64,000 nt of DNA. It comes from Myrica gale (taxonomy: Eukaryota > Streptophyta > Magnoliopsida > Fagales > Myricaceae). The translations under genes and the position numbers were made by a program. The notes under the pieces are model-generated. The model was not told the origin of the DNA. It searched no databases and saw only the letters and a list, made by a program, of their open reading frames with translations. Each line of letters starts with the position of its first letter. Position 1 is the stretch's first letter. The stretch spans positions 14,942,001-15,006,000 of the forward strand of contig OZ005608.1 of assembly GCA_963930655.1 (NCBI GenBank). The letters run 5' to 3'. Positions 22,690 through 35,500 of this stretch are shown in pieces.

Positions 22690-22702
22690 AAGGAGGGGAG
22701 AA
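22690..22702 (+). other. Polypurine tract, J copy 1
   Basis: AAGGAGGGGAGAA directly precedes LTR 2 (TGTGAG at 22703). Confidence 0.85.
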
Positions 22703-25700
22703 TGTGAGACCCCGATTTTCCCCTACGTAATTGCTTACGTATTATTTTATTTTTCCAATGTAATAGTTTTTATTTCTTAATGGGGCTATGTTTTGGCCAA
22801 TGTATGGCCTAATTTCTTATGTTATGGTATTTCGATTTAAAATAGGATTTTATTTCATAAAATCTCCTTAAGTAATTTTAATGCCATTTTATCGGATGTA
22901 TAAATTATATTATATTAAGAGCCGAAATTTGCAAGTGAGTTCCTCTTTTACAAATTTATATTTTGTTTACCTAATATGATTCATGGACCACATAATTTGA
23001 ATTATGCTTAAATAATTTCCTAGTATAGCCGAAATTATTAATAGATTGAATAATGAAATTCTTTTGAATACATGGATTAGATATTTTATGTGACATGTAA
23101 TATTATGATGTGTTCCATATTATTAATAGAAGTCCCATATGAATATTCAATGATAAGCTATGTAGTTATGTGATAAGTTTAGGAATGATTTAATTGATAA
23201 GCACACTTGCTTATCATAGTGATAAGCAAGAATGATAAGTTAGGAAACTTTTAGGGTGATAAGGCCTTGTGATTATTGTAGAGATAGGCTAAGGTCATTA
23301 TCACATGATAAGATATCATACTTGTAAGGTGATAAGCTATTGGAATGAATAGATAAGTAAGAGAACTTATTAAGTGATAAGTTAGGTGATAAGTGGACTA
23401 AGTTGAAAGTTAGTTGCCATTTAATGTGGAAGTAACTAGGATGGTTGGAAAGCAACCAAACTAGCAAAGGGAAGGCCTTCTACGTGAAAGACAAGGAGGA
23501 GAGAAAAATTAAAAGCCATGTGATGTGTAAGAGATGTGTAAGAAGTGTAAGTGTGTAAGAATTGATGAGACAAGGCATGAGAGTAAAAAGAGAAGAGAAA
23601 AGGTGAGAAAAGGGGAGTGTATGTCGATGAAGGCATGGAGGAGAGAGAAATTTCAAAGAGACAAGGAAGTGATGTGATGAAGGAGTGAAAAGAAAGAAAG
23701 AAAAAAAAAAGAAAGAAGAAAAGGGAGCTAGGGAATGTCGACCAAGGCCCCCCCCCTTTTTTCACCATTTTCCATTTCTTTTGCCTTTTCATCTCTCTCT
23801 CTCTCTTGTCAATTCACTCTCAAGCTTTATGTCAAAAAGCTTTGGGAGACTCAATCTCACACAACCCTCTTGCATTTCTCTCTTGACCTAACACTCAAGC
23901 ATTTCACTCTCAAACTTCCCTCTCTTGGCCGAATCTTACAAGCTTGCACAACTCTCTCCATTTTTGCTTCCCTTAGCCGAATCTTTCATGCAATGTTCAA
24001 GGTTTGCTCTATTTCATCTTGCCTCTAAACCACTTCCATCTAGTTTGCCAAAACTCATTCCAAAAGCCAAGTAAATCTCTCTTTTTGTTGACATAAATCC
24101 TACCATGAAAACCTAGCCATTTGATACCATTTTTCTTCAAGTTCACCATGTCCTCTTCACCACCATAGAGTTTCTTTTAAACCAAGCTTGGTCATTTCTA
24201 AGGAGGGTGGACCGAATCTTTGAAGGAGGAGAAGGATAGGAAGAGTTGGTATAGAGTGAAGGTAAGATTAGTTCATTGATGTTCTTGCCTTAAACATCAT
24301 AAGTACTAACCATAGATGTTTTATTTTCTAGGTGCTCAAGCTTGGACAAACAACAAGGTAAGGCTAAAATGATTTTTGTTGGGTTAGCATGAGTGGCCGA
24401 ATGGCCTATGTATAAGATCTTGAAGTTTTATTTTGATAGATGCCTTGATGTTGTTAGATCTTGGATGCTTAGGAACCCTAAGTTGTTTACATGCTAGATC
24501 TAACCATGGAAGCCCTAGATCTAAGGTTGTATGTAAAGAAAAATGTAAATGGAGAACAATGTAAGCTAAAGGAAGTTAGATCTAAGTTTTGATATGTTGG
24601 GTGATGAAAAAAAAAAAATGATATCTTTGTTTAGATCTATGGATATTAGTGTGAATAAAGAGTAGATCTATGATTGATGAAATTATTTGATAAAAAGGAT
24701 TAAGTACATGCATGCTAGTTAGGTCACAAATGCAAAGGATGTGCATGATATGATTTTTAGCATGAAAAAGGTAACATTTTGGGTATGGCCGAAAATGAGC
24801 TATGTGGATTTTTATGTATAGTTTTGAATATGTGTAGATCTGGACATTGGACTTAACATGTGTAAGATTTATGACCTTAATGCATAGTAGATGATTATGT
24901 TAAGTAATTGGAAGCATGCATGTTGAAGGAAATAAAGGAAAACTAATCATTGGGTAAAAACATGTGTTGGCCGAATGTCATGAGTATAGTGTATGGTGTT
25001 GGTGCTTTGATTTATAGATATTAGGTTGTGAAATTGTTGATTGGAGGATGGGATCACCCTTGGAGAAAAGTTGTGATTAATTGGTGCATAAATGGTAGTG
25101 GCCGAAAGTTACAAGAAGTTAACCCTAAGTGCAAATTTATAATTTATGTATTTTCATTGTTGTGTTGGATAAGAAAATTAGAGTTAGGCTAGTTGGAATA
25201 ATATTATAGAGCCATGATCTTTATTTAATAGTATTGGAACCCTAGTTAAGTTTTACTTGGGTTTTATTTGAGGTTTAAAGTCTAAGTTAAGATTTAATCA
25301 TGAATAATTTATTAATAGTTAGAAATAAGGTTTAATGTAGTACGTGTAATAAAAGAGACTTAGGTTTAATTCTAAACCTACGAGTATTATTTTAACCCTA
25401 ATCGAGACACATACATGGATAAATATATTTTTAATGATTTAATAAGCTAAGTTTTGAATATTGTTAAGGAAAAGAATAAATAATTATTTTGTAATTAAAT
25501 GAATTTCTGTGATATGTATATATAGATATATATCTCCGATTGATGACTGATTTCAAAAGAAATGATTTATAATTCTTAAAGTCTAAAAGAATATTTGAAT
25601 CGCTTGTAGGCGATCCACGTGTCAGTATATACGAACGAGAAGACCAAGAGTAAGTGGAATAGTAAGTGGATACTGTAAGTGTACAGTAAGTATTCTTTTT

Positions 25701-26801
25701 TAAAACTGGAATGACACGCTGCATCGTTTCATGAATAAGCATGAATTTTAAGAAAGCATGACATGATATGAATTTCATGAATAAGCATGAATTTTAAGCA
25801 AGTATGAATTTTAAGCAAGTATGAATTTTAAGCAAGCATGACATGACATGTGTATTGCATGAATTTTTCAAGAAGAAAATTATGCAATGATTTTTATGGG
25901 AAGAATATGAGGATTTTTATGAAACGATAAGTTAAGATTAAGGGCACCGGTCGGTACCGTACCATTAAGATGGACTCCCATACCAAAGGACATTTATGAG
26001 AAGGATGGTAGAATCGAAGAGGCTGTGCAAGCCACACTGAAGGACAATGAGAAGGTGTGGTGCCTCCAAGGGTCACGTCTAGCCACTGAAGGACATTGAG
26101 AAGGTGCGCTAGCTGACCAGATGTAAGTCTCCAAGGGAATTCGGGGACGGTTCCGAAGGGAACGCACAACCCTGACTTCAGGGGTCAAATGGAGCGAGCC
26201 CGCAAGTAAAAGACATGAGATAATTATGATAAGGCCAACAAGGGCACAAGTACGAAAGAAAGATTTTTAAGGGCCAAGGGCCAGTTTACAAGCAAGCATG
26301 AAAGAAAGTGGTTTTCAAGGGCCTGGGGCCGAAAACAATAAGCAAGAGCATATGCATAACTCATAAGCACGCATATGCATCAATTGTTCAAGTTTTATCT
26401 TTCTTTCATGATTAAGCAAGCATGAGTCAAGAGCATGATTTAAGTTTACGTTTTTCCCTTACTGAGTCTTTTTGACTCACGTTTTTTTTAAAATTGTGTC
26501 ATTCCAGATGTATCAGGTGAAGAGAGTCAGGAGGACTACCTGACCTAGATGCCCAAGATATTAAGTTTCGAATTTTGTTGATAGTGACATGAGCGTCACT
26601 AATTGGGTTCTAATATGTTTAAATATTTGTTTTGTATGAACTTAATGAGAACCCTGATCATGTAAGTATTTGCTCAAACCCCTCGCGATCCTGTACGTTT
26701 CCGCCGTAATTAAGTAAGAAAATAAGTATGAACGCTGGAGCCGTCCGGGGGATAGCTCGCGGCTGTCACGGTCCCTGCGGGATGCCGTTCGGGGCGTGAC
26801 A
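22703..26801 (+). mobile_element. J LTR 2 (shared middle LTR)
   Basis: This 4,099-bp LTR serves as 3' LTR of copy 1 and 5' LTR of copy 2. It appears identical to LTR 3 and differs from LTR 1 at about nine sites, the last at 26016 (C in LTR 1 at 16216, G here). Landmarks: GATA palindrome 23206-23230, candidate intron 24262-24331, microexon 24332-24357, hairpins 26150-26183. No gene is seen. Confidence 0.95.
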
Positions 26802-26808
26802 GTTAAGT

Positions 26809-26819
26809 TGGTATCAGAG
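26809..26819 (+). other. Primer-binding site, J copy 2
   Basis: TGGTATCAGAG, identical to copy 1, 7 bp after LTR 2. Confidence 0.88.
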
Positions 26820-26963
26820 GATCGGAGGGTAGAGTCGTAGAACATAGGGAACGAAGTAGAATCCTAAACCCTAAAGCATGAGATAGCACGTTTAGGGTTA
26901 AGTATGATGAGAATTTATGAGGTTGAGGTTGTTCTAAGCTGAACGATAACGTTGAAGTGCAGG

Positions 26964-28010
26964 ATGGCACCTAGGAGGCCAACAAGAAATCAAGAGTCTG
27001 AGGCTCCCGGAGTTACTACCGAGGATGTGTTAAGGCACATGGCTCAGCTAGTTGCCGAGCACGTGCAACCGGGTGCCCATGCTGAAGGGGCCCGAGGACG
27101 CCCTGAGGGGTGTACGTTCGACCAGTTTAACCGCCAGCACCCGCTAGCGTACAACGGCAGGGGAGATGCCATAATAGCAGAAAATTGGCTAGTAGAGATG
27201 AAAGAGCTACTTGAGGTCTTGGGGTGTACCGAGGCCTAGAAGTTAAGTTATGCTACCTTCAAGCTGCAAGGGGATGCCAAAAGGTGGTGGCAGTCCGAGA
27301 AGGTATTGCTGGAACAGGAGCTGGGAGAGCAGCCCATAACCTGGGAGAGGTTCCAGCAAGAATTTTTAGATCGTTATTTCCCACGGACGACCCGGGAAGC
27401 GAAGGCAAGGGAATTCGCTACCCTAACCCAAGGAGCCATGACGGTGGAGCAATACGCAGGCCGATTCATGGAGCTGGTGCGGTTTGCCCCGTACTTGGTG
27501 CCCGATGAGGAAAGGAAGGCCCGAAAGTTTGAGGAAGGGTTACACCCACGGGTCTATGACAGGGTGTATAGTCATAACCTTAAAACCCTGGCAGAAGTAA
27601 TTGAACGGGCAGTGATAGTGGAGAGAGGACTGCAGAGGATAGCAGTCTATCATGACCAGCAGAAGAGGAAGACTCCTTCCAACCCAACCATTCCACAGAT
27701 GCCCTGGAAGAAAAGTAGGCCAGAGCCGTCACAGAGGCAGCCTCAGAGGTCGAACCAGAGGCCGAACCCGAGGCCAAACCAGAGGCCTGGTGGAGCTCAG
27801 AATGCCGGAGGAAATCAGTTTCCTCTGTGCAACAAGTGCAACAAGAGACACCCTGGGGAGTGCAGGCAGGGCTTATGTTTCAAATGTGGGAAGCCTGGAC
27901 ACATCGCCAGAGACTGCAGGAGTGCAGGCAGCTCAAACCAAGCACCCCGACCCACGCAGTAGGACAATGCAAGGAGGCAGGGAGGCCCAACACAGGCGAG
28001 GTTATATGTA
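26964..28010 (+). pseudogene. gag: J copy 2 gag, two in-frame TAG codons
   Basis: It is the same as copy 1 shifted by 9,800 bp. TAG codons are at 27237-27239 and 27960-27962. The shared nonsense codons show that the duplication happened after they arose, or that the copy is an assembly duplicate. The zinc knuckles lie near 27825-27918. Confidence 0.88.
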
Positions 28011-31000
28011 ATGACTCCGGAGGACGCGGAGAACCAGAACCGAGTGGTGGCAGGTAAGTTGCCTTTGCCCCAGGGGGAAGCCCTAGTTCTGTTTGATTCA
28101 GGGGCCACGCATTCATTCATTGCATCAGCATATTGCAAGACACATGCCTTAAATAGTGAGTTGTTGGATTGTGGTGTCCTTGTGTCAACGCCCGCTGGGG
28201 GAAGAGTCGAGTGTAGCCGGATGGTGAAGGACTATCCGATAGTAGTAGAAGGGCAAGTCATGTTGGCTGATTTGATAGTTATGGAGATTGGAGGATTTGA
28301 TGTCATCCTAGGTATGGATTGGTTGTCGAAGCATGGTGCCAATATTCGGTGCTATGAGAAGAAGGTCTTGTTCCAAAAGGAGGGGAGACCGGATTGTTGT
28401 TTTACCGGTATGAGGAAGATGGAGCGAAGGCCAGCAATTGTCTCGGCCCTGCAAGCTAAGAGATTGTTGCAAGGAGGGCACGAGGGAATTCTAGTATGGG
28501 CAAGTGATACGCGAAGCGATACGCAGAACGAGGTCCCTGCGTTTGACCAAACCCCAATAGTGACTGAGTTTCCGGATGTATTCCCGGAAGACTTACCGGG
28601 GTTACCGCCAGATAGGGAGGTGGAGTTCGGAATTGAATTGGAAGCTGGGACAGTCCCAATTTCCAAGGTGCCGTATCGAATGGCTCCGGCAGAGCTAAAG
28701 GAGCTGAAGGTCCAGTTGGAAGATCTCCTGGAGAAGGGATTTATAAGGCCGAGTGTGTCGCCTTGGGGAGCACCGATCCTGTTTGTGAAAAAGAAGGACG
28801 GAAGCCTCCGGATGTGTATTGATTATAGGGAGTTGAATAAGGTGACTGTGAAGAATAGGTACCCGCTACCTCGCATTGACGACTTGTTCGATCAATTGCA
28901 GAGGGCACAAATATTTTCAAGAATTGATTTGAGGTCAGGTTACCACCAGTTGAAGGTCAAGGAGGGAGATATATCAAAGACGGCCTTTCGAACCCGATAT
29001 GGTCACTATGAATTTTTGGTGATGCCGTTTGGATTAACTAATGCCCCGGCCGCATTTATGGACTTGATGAATCGAGTGTTCAGAGAGTTCCTGGATAAAT
29101 TTGTGGTGGTGTTCATAGACGATATTTTGATTTATTCTCGGAACCAGGAGGAGCATGAGGAGCATCTCAGGATTGTTTTGCAAATCCTAAGGGAGAAGAA
29201 GTTGTATGCTAAATTCTCCAAGTGCGAGTTTTGGTTGCAGCAAGTCCGATTTTTAGGGCATGTAGTGTCGGGAGAAGGAATTGCTGTAGATCCCGGAAAG
29301 GTTGATGCGGTTTTCAAATGGCCTAGACCTACAAATGTTAAGGAGATAAGAAGTTTCCTGGGATTAGCAGGGTATTACCGGAGGTTTATCAAGGAATTTT
29401 CAAAGATAGCTATGCCAATGACCTCGTTGACCAAGAAGAACGTTAAGTTCGATTGGACAGACGAGTGTGAGCAAAGTTTCCAGACGCTGAAGGCTCATCT
29501 GGTTACTGCCCCGGTGTTAGCATTGCCTTCGGAACATGGGGAGTATGAGATCTATACGGACGCCTCAAAGCAAGGTCTTGGGTGTGTGTTGATGCAAGAT
29601 AAGAGGGTCATAGCCTACGCGTCGAGGCAACTGAGGCCCCACGAGGTGAATTACCCCACCCACGACTTGGAGTTGGCTGCAGTCGTGCATGCTCTGAAAA
29701 TATGGAGGCATTATCTCTATGGGGTTAAGTGCGAGATATTTACGGACCATAAAAGCCTCAAGTATTTTAACACTCAGAAGGAACTAAATATGAGGCAACG
29801 ACGCTGGTTGGAGTTGATCAAGGACTATGATTGCACCATTAGCTACCATCCTGGGAAAGCTAACGTGGTGGCTGATGCTTTAAGCCGGAAGTCGGCTGAA
29901 ACAAGTGCCGTAGAGGTGGTGGCTAAGGAGATCATGGAGGATCTAAAAAGAGAGGAGATCACGCTTGTATTGGCAGACCGGTATGTTTCCATCGCAGGGC
30001 TGTCATTGCAACCATCGCTGGAGGAGCGAATCTGTGAAGCCCAGAAGAGTGATGCGGTGATAATAGGGATTAGGGAAAGGATTGAGAAGAATAATGATCC
30101 CGATTCTGAGGATAGGGATGGAGTGCTGAGGTACCGGAGTAGAATATGTGTCCCTGGTGATGGGGGAATCAAGGAGTTGATTTTGGCAGAGGCGCATACT
30201 ACGCCCTATACCATCCACCCTGGAGGAACGAAGATGTATCAAGACATCAAGAAAGTTTACTGGTGGCCGAATATGAAGAGAGAGATAGCGGAGTATGTCG
30301 CTCGATGTCTGACTTGTCAGAGAGTAAAAGCAGAGCACCAGAGGCCAGCAGGAACATTGAAGCCTCTGGAGATCCCTGAATGGAAGTGGGAAGGAATAGC
30401 CATGGATTTTGTAGTAGGGCTACCGAGAACGACAGCTGGCTATGATGCAATATGGGTAGTGGTGGACCGATTGACTAAGTCAGCCCACTTTCTACCCATC
30501 AGGGTGAAGTATACCCCGGAAAGGCTAGCTGAAGTTTATCTCCAAGAAATTGTGAGGCTCCATGGCATACCAAAGAGCATAGTGTCGGATAGGGATCCAA
30601 GATTTACGTCAAGGTTTTGGAAAAGATTGCAGGAGTCCCTAGGCACTAAGTTGAATTTTAGCACTGCTTTCCACCCACAGACGGATGGCCAATCGGAGCG
30701 GACCATTCAAATTTTGGAAGACATGCTTCGAGCATGCGTCATTGACTTCAAAGGAAGCTGGGCTCAGTATTTACCGCTAGCAGAGTTCGCATACAACAAC
30801 AGTTTCCAATCAAGTATTGGCATGGCACCGTATGAAGCTTTGTATGGAAGGAGGTGTAGGTCGCCATTATATTGGGATGAAGTAGGAGAAGGAAGACTGT
30901 TGGGGCCAGAGATGATTTTGCAGACAAAAGAGAAGATTCGGTTGATCAAAGAAAGACTTATTACGGCCCAAAGTCGGCAAAAGAGTTATGCGGACAATCG

Positions 31001-31445
31001 AAGAAGAGAATTGACCTTTGAGGAAGGAAGTAAAGTGTTTTTAAAGATTTCTCCAACAAAGGGGGTAGCACGATTCGGGAAGAAGGGGAAGCTTCAACCC
31101 CGATTTATAGGACCTTTCGAGATCCTAGAGCGTGTTGGACCAATGGCGTATAGACTGGCCTTACCGCCATCAATTGCGGGAGTACATGATGTGTTCCATG
31201 TATCGCTTTTACGAAAGTATGTGTCAGACCCTACCCATGTATTAGAATATGAGCCCTTACAAATTAAGGAAAACCTTACCTATGTGGAGGAGCCAGTAAG
31301 GATCATCGATAGAAAGGAGCGACAATTGCGGACCAAGGTGATACCGCTAGTGAAGGTTCTATGGAGGAATCATGGGGTAGAGGAGGCATCTTGGGAGTTG
31401 GAAAGTGATATGTGCGAGAAGTACCCCCAGTTAAAAGGAGAATAG
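28011..31445 (+). CDS. pol: J copy 2 pol polyprotein (PR-RT-RH-IN-chromodomain-like)
   Basis: The translation is identical to copy 1 (1,144 codons) with the same domain order: DSG protease, FIDD reverse transcriptase at 29112-29123, RNase H, integrase with D-D(35)E, GPF motif, chromodomain-like tail. As in copy 1, the stops upstream in gag mean it is not a complete expressible gag-pol. Perfect identity over this length points to very recent duplication, conversion or assembly error. Confidence 0.93.
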   Translation: MTPEDAENQNRVVAGKLPLPQGEALVLFDSGATHSFIASAYCKTHALNSELLDCGVLVSTPAGGRVECSRMVKDYPIVVEGQVMLADLIVMEIGGFDVILGMDWLSKHGANIRCYEKKVLFQKEGRPDCCFTGMRKMERRPAIVSALQAKRLLQGGHEGILVWASDTRSDTQNEVPAFDQTPIVTEFPDVFPEDLPGLPPDREVEFGIELEAGTVPISKVPYRMAPAELKELKVQLEDLLEKGFIRPSVSPWGAPILFVKKKDGSLRMCIDYRELNKVTVKNRYPLPRIDDLFDQLQRAQIFSRIDLRSGYHQLKVKEGDISKTAFRTRYGHYEFLVMPFGLTNAPAAFMDLMNRVFREFLDKFVVVFIDDILIYSRNQEEHEEHLRIVLQILREKKLYAKFSKCEFWLQQVRFLGHVVSGEGIAVDPGKVDAVFKWPRPTNVKEIRSFLGLAGYYRRFIKEFSKIAMPMTSLTKKNVKFDWTDECEQSFQTLKAHLVTAPVLALPSEHGEYEIYTDASKQGLGCVLMQDKRVIAYASRQLRPHEVNYPTHDLELAAVVHALKIWRHYLYGVKCEIFTDHKSLKYFNTQKELNMRQRRWLELIKDYDCTISYHPGKANVVADALSRKSAETSAVEVVAKEIMEDLKREEITLVLADRYVSIAGLSLQPSLEERICEAQKSDAVIIGIRERIEKNNDPDSEDRDGVLRYRSRICVPGDGGIKELILAEAHTTPYTIHPGGTKMYQDIKKVYWWPNMKREIAEYVARCLTCQRVKAEHQRPAGTLKPLEIPEWKWEGIAMDFVVGLPRTTAGYDAIWVVVDRLTKSAHFLPIRVKYTPERLAEVYLQEIVRLHGIPKSIVSDRDPRFTSRFWKRLQESLGTKLNFSTAFHPQTDGQSERTIQILEDMLRACVIDFKGSWAQYLPLAEFAYNNSFQSSIGMAPYEALYGRRCRSPLYWDEVGEGRLLGPEMILQTKEKIRLIKERLITAQSRQKSYADNRRRELTFEEGSKVFLKISPTKGVARFGKKGKLQPRFIGPFEILERVGPMAYRLALPPSIAGVHDVFHVSLLRKYVSDPTHVLEYEPLQIKENLTYVEEPVRIIDRKERQLRTKVIPLVKVLWRNHGVEEASWELESDMCEKYPQLKGE

Positions 31446-31610
31446 GATCCGAATGTTTATTTCCTTCCCTATTGATTGAATGTTTGGCTTGTATGAGTAT
31501 TATTGTTTGATATTTGTGCTTGACTTCCTTACATAAAGAATGCTAATTCTTTGTGATACATGATGATATTTTGTACATATACATGACTGACCATTGCATT
31601 ATGTTGTCAG

Positions 31611-32462
31611 ATGCCGCCGAGTAGTCGACCCCCTCGTTCCCAGCATTCGGGAACGCCTTCTCAGAGAAGGATGACCGCACGAGAGTACCGCAGTTTGTTT
31701 CGGGGTAACCATAGAACCCAAGGTTCCACGAGACAGTCGGGAAGCCAGGAGGCTCCGACTCACGCATCACATGAGACGGATAGAGGGGACCCCCGAGGAG
31801 CGTACCAAACCCACGTAACGTATTGGCAGCAAGGTATGGCGGGGACCTACCAGCCCCCGCCACCCCCGGCACCTGACCAACCTGGACCTTCCAGGTGGGG
31901 TCAACCCTTATCTCCAGATTGTTCTGGATATCTGGAGGGTATTTACTGGCCAGAGTCGCCAATAAATGCTATTCCCTTAAGGTCCATGTTACCCGGAAAT
32001 TTTGAGGAAAATCCGGAAGAGGATCCGGAAGAGGATCCGGAAGAGGACCCGGAAGAGGATCCGGAAGAAGACCCCATGGAACAACATCCGATACCTAGTG
32101 AGACTAGAGAACGATCCCAAGGAAGACCTAGGCGTAGTAACTCGAGACGTGAGTGTACACCTAGGCGATGTAACGAGAACCGACACCGTCGAAGAGTTAG
32201 GGCTCAAGACGCTGGATCGGAGACCCACTTTTCGTCACAGGAAGTAGAGTCTAGACCTAGGTTTCATGGACCACCCGAGAACGTCATCCATGACCCTAGT
32301 CTAGAGGAACCAAGTCAAGGAATCAGATCGCACTCTTGGACGGGGAGTAATTCCCCAGATCGCGTTTACCAGGGAGAGATTAGTAGTGGGACAAGCACTA
32401 ATGTTCGTCCCAATCCCCATTGTCCTACACCTACGCAGTCAGGGCAAAATTTCTGGTGGTAA
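31611..32462 (+). CDS. J copy 2 extra 3' ORF
   Basis: This 283-codon frame is identical to 21811-22662 and again preceded by the TTGTCAG acceptor-like end. It keeps the proline-rich, EEDP-repeat and arginine-rich parts. It adds no independent evidence of conservation, since the whole unit is duplicated; that comes from A and B. Confidence 0.75.
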   Translation: MPPSSRPPRSQHSGTPSQRRMTAREYRSLFRGNHRTQGSTRQSGSQEAPTHASHETDRGDPRGAYQTHVTYWQQGMAGTYQPPPPPAPDQPGPSRWGQPLSPDCSGYLEGIYWPESPINAIPLRSMLPGNFEENPEEDPEEDPEEDPEEDPEEDPMEQHPIPSETRERSQGRPRRSNSRRECTPRRCNENRHRRRVRAQDAGSETHFSSQEVESRPRFHGPPENVIHDPSLEEPSQGIRSHSWTGSNSPDRVYQGEISSGTSTNVRPNPHCPTPTQSGQNFWW

Positions 32463-32489
32463 AAGAAATTCCGAGGTCGGAATTTTTAT

Positions 32490-32502
32490 AAGGAGGGGAG
32501 AA
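32490..32502 (+). other. Polypurine tract, J copy 2
   Basis: AAGGAGGGGAGAA before LTR 3 (TGTGAG at 32503). Confidence 0.85.
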
Positions 32503-35500
32503 TGTGAGACCCCGATTTTCCCCTACGTAATTGCTTACGTATTATTTTATTTTTCCAATGTAATAGTTTTTATTTCTTAATGGGGCTATGTTTTGGCCAA
32601 TGTATGGCCTAATTTCTTATGTTATGGTATTTCGATTTAAAATAGGATTTTATTTCATAAAATCTCCTTAAGTAATTTTAATGCCATTTTATCGGATGTA
32701 TAAATTATATTATATTAAGAGCCGAAATTTGCAAGTGAGTTCCTCTTTTACAAATTTATATTTTGTTTACCTAATATGATTCATGGACCACATAATTTGA
32801 ATTATGCTTAAATAATTTCCTAGTATAGCCGAAATTATTAATAGATTGAATAATGAAATTCTTTTGAATACATGGATTAGATATTTTATGTGACATGTAA
32901 TATTATGATGTGTTCCATATTATTAATAGAAGTCCCATATGAATATTCAATGATAAGCTATGTAGTTATGTGATAAGTTTAGGAATGATTTAATTGATAA
33001 GCACACTTGCTTATCATAGTGATAAGCAAGAATGATAAGTTAGGAAACTTTTAGGGTGATAAGGCCTTGTGATTATTGTAGAGATAGGCTAAGGTCATTA
33101 TCACATGATAAGATATCATACTTGTAAGGTGATAAGCTATTGGAATGAATAGATAAGTAAGAGAACTTATTAAGTGATAAGTTAGGTGATAAGTGGACTA
33201 AGTTGAAAGTTAGTTGCCATTTAATGTGGAAGTAACTAGGATGGTTGGAAAGCAACCAAACTAGCAAAGGGAAGGCCTTCTACGTGAAAGACAAGGAGGA
33301 GAGAAAAATTAAAAGCCATGTGATGTGTAAGAGATGTGTAAGAAGTGTAAGTGTGTAAGAATTGATGAGACAAGGCATGAGAGTAAAAAGAGAAGAGAAA
33401 AGGTGAGAAAAGGGGAGTGTATGTCGATGAAGGCATGGAGGAGAGAGAAATTTCAAAGAGACAAGGAAGTGATGTGATGAAGGAGTGAAAAGAAAGAAAG
33501 AAAAAAAAAAGAAAGAAGAAAAGGGAGCTAGGGAATGTCGACCAAGGCCCCCCCCCTTTTTTCACCATTTTCCATTTCTTTTGCCTTTTCATCTCTCTCT
33601 CTCTCTTGTCAATTCACTCTCAAGCTTTATGTCAAAAAGCTTTGGGAGACTCAATCTCACACAACCCTCTTGCATTTCTCTCTTGACCTAACACTCAAGC
33701 ATTTCACTCTCAAACTTCCCTCTCTTGGCCGAATCTTACAAGCTTGCACAACTCTCTCCATTTTTGCTTCCCTTAGCCGAATCTTTCATGCAATGTTCAA
33801 GGTTTGCTCTATTTCATCTTGCCTCTAAACCACTTCCATCTAGTTTGCCAAAACTCATTCCAAAAGCCAAGTAAATCTCTCTTTTTGTTGACATAAATCC
33901 TACCATGAAAACCTAGCCATTTGATACCATTTTTCTTCAAGTTCACCATGTCCTCTTCACCACCATAGAGTTTCTTTTAAACCAAGCTTGGTCATTTCTA
34001 AGGAGGGTGGACCGAATCTTTGAAGGAGGAGAAGGATAGGAAGAGTTGGTATAGAGTGAAGGTAAGATTAGTTCATTGATGTTCTTGCCTTAAACATCAT
34101 AAGTACTAACCATAGATGTTTTATTTTCTAGGTGCTCAAGCTTGGACAAACAACAAGGTAAGGCTAAAATGATTTTTGTTGGGTTAGCATGAGTGGCCGA
34201 ATGGCCTATGTATAAGATCTTGAAGTTTTATTTTGATAGATGCCTTGATGTTGTTAGATCTTGGATGCTTAGGAACCCTAAGTTGTTTACATGCTAGATC
34301 TAACCATGGAAGCCCTAGATCTAAGGTTGTATGTAAAGAAAAATGTAAATGGAGAACAATGTAAGCTAAAGGAAGTTAGATCTAAGTTTTGATATGTTGG
34401 GTGATGAAAAAAAAAAAATGATATCTTTGTTTAGATCTATGGATATTAGTGTGAATAAAGAGTAGATCTATGATTGATGAAATTATTTGATAAAAAGGAT
34501 TAAGTACATGCATGCTAGTTAGGTCACAAATGCAAAGGATGTGCATGATATGATTTTTAGCATGAAAAAGGTAACATTTTGGGTATGGCCGAAAATGAGC
34601 TATGTGGATTTTTATGTATAGTTTTGAATATGTGTAGATCTGGACATTGGACTTAACATGTGTAAGATTTATGACCTTAATGCATAGTAGATGATTATGT
34701 TAAGTAATTGGAAGCATGCATGTTGAAGGAAATAAAGGAAAACTAATCATTGGGTAAAAACATGTGTTGGCCGAATGTCATGAGTATAGTGTATGGTGTT
34801 GGTGCTTTGATTTATAGATATTAGGTTGTGAAATTGTTGATTGGAGGATGGGATCACCCTTGGAGAAAAGTTGTGATTAATTGGTGCATAAATGGTAGTG
34901 GCCGAAAGTTACAAGAAGTTAACCCTAAGTGCAAATTTATAATTTATGTATTTTCATTGTTGTGTTGGATAAGAAAATTAGAGTTAGGCTAGTTGGAATA
35001 ATATTATAGAGCCATGATCTTTATTTAATAGTATTGGAACCCTAGTTAAGTTTTACTTGGGTTTTATTTGAGGTTTAAAGTCTAAGTTAAGATTTAATCA
35101 TGAATAATTTATTAATAGTTAGAAATAAGGTTTAATGTAGTACGTGTAATAAAAGAGACTTAGGTTTAATTCTAAACCTACGAGTATTATTTTAACCCTA
35201 ATCGAGACACATACATGGATAAATATATTTTTAATGATTTAATAAGCTAAGTTTTGAATATTGTTAAGGAAAAGAATAAATAATTATTTTGTAATTAAAT
35301 GAATTTCTGTGATATGTATATATAGATATATATCTCCGATTGATGACTGATTTCAAAAGAAATGATTTATAATTCTTAAAGTCTAAAAGAATATTTGAAT
35401 CGCTTGTAGGCGATCCACGTGTCAGTATATACGAACGAGAAGACCAAGAGTAAGTGGAATAGTAAGTGGATACTGTAAGTGTACAGTAAGTATTCTTTTT

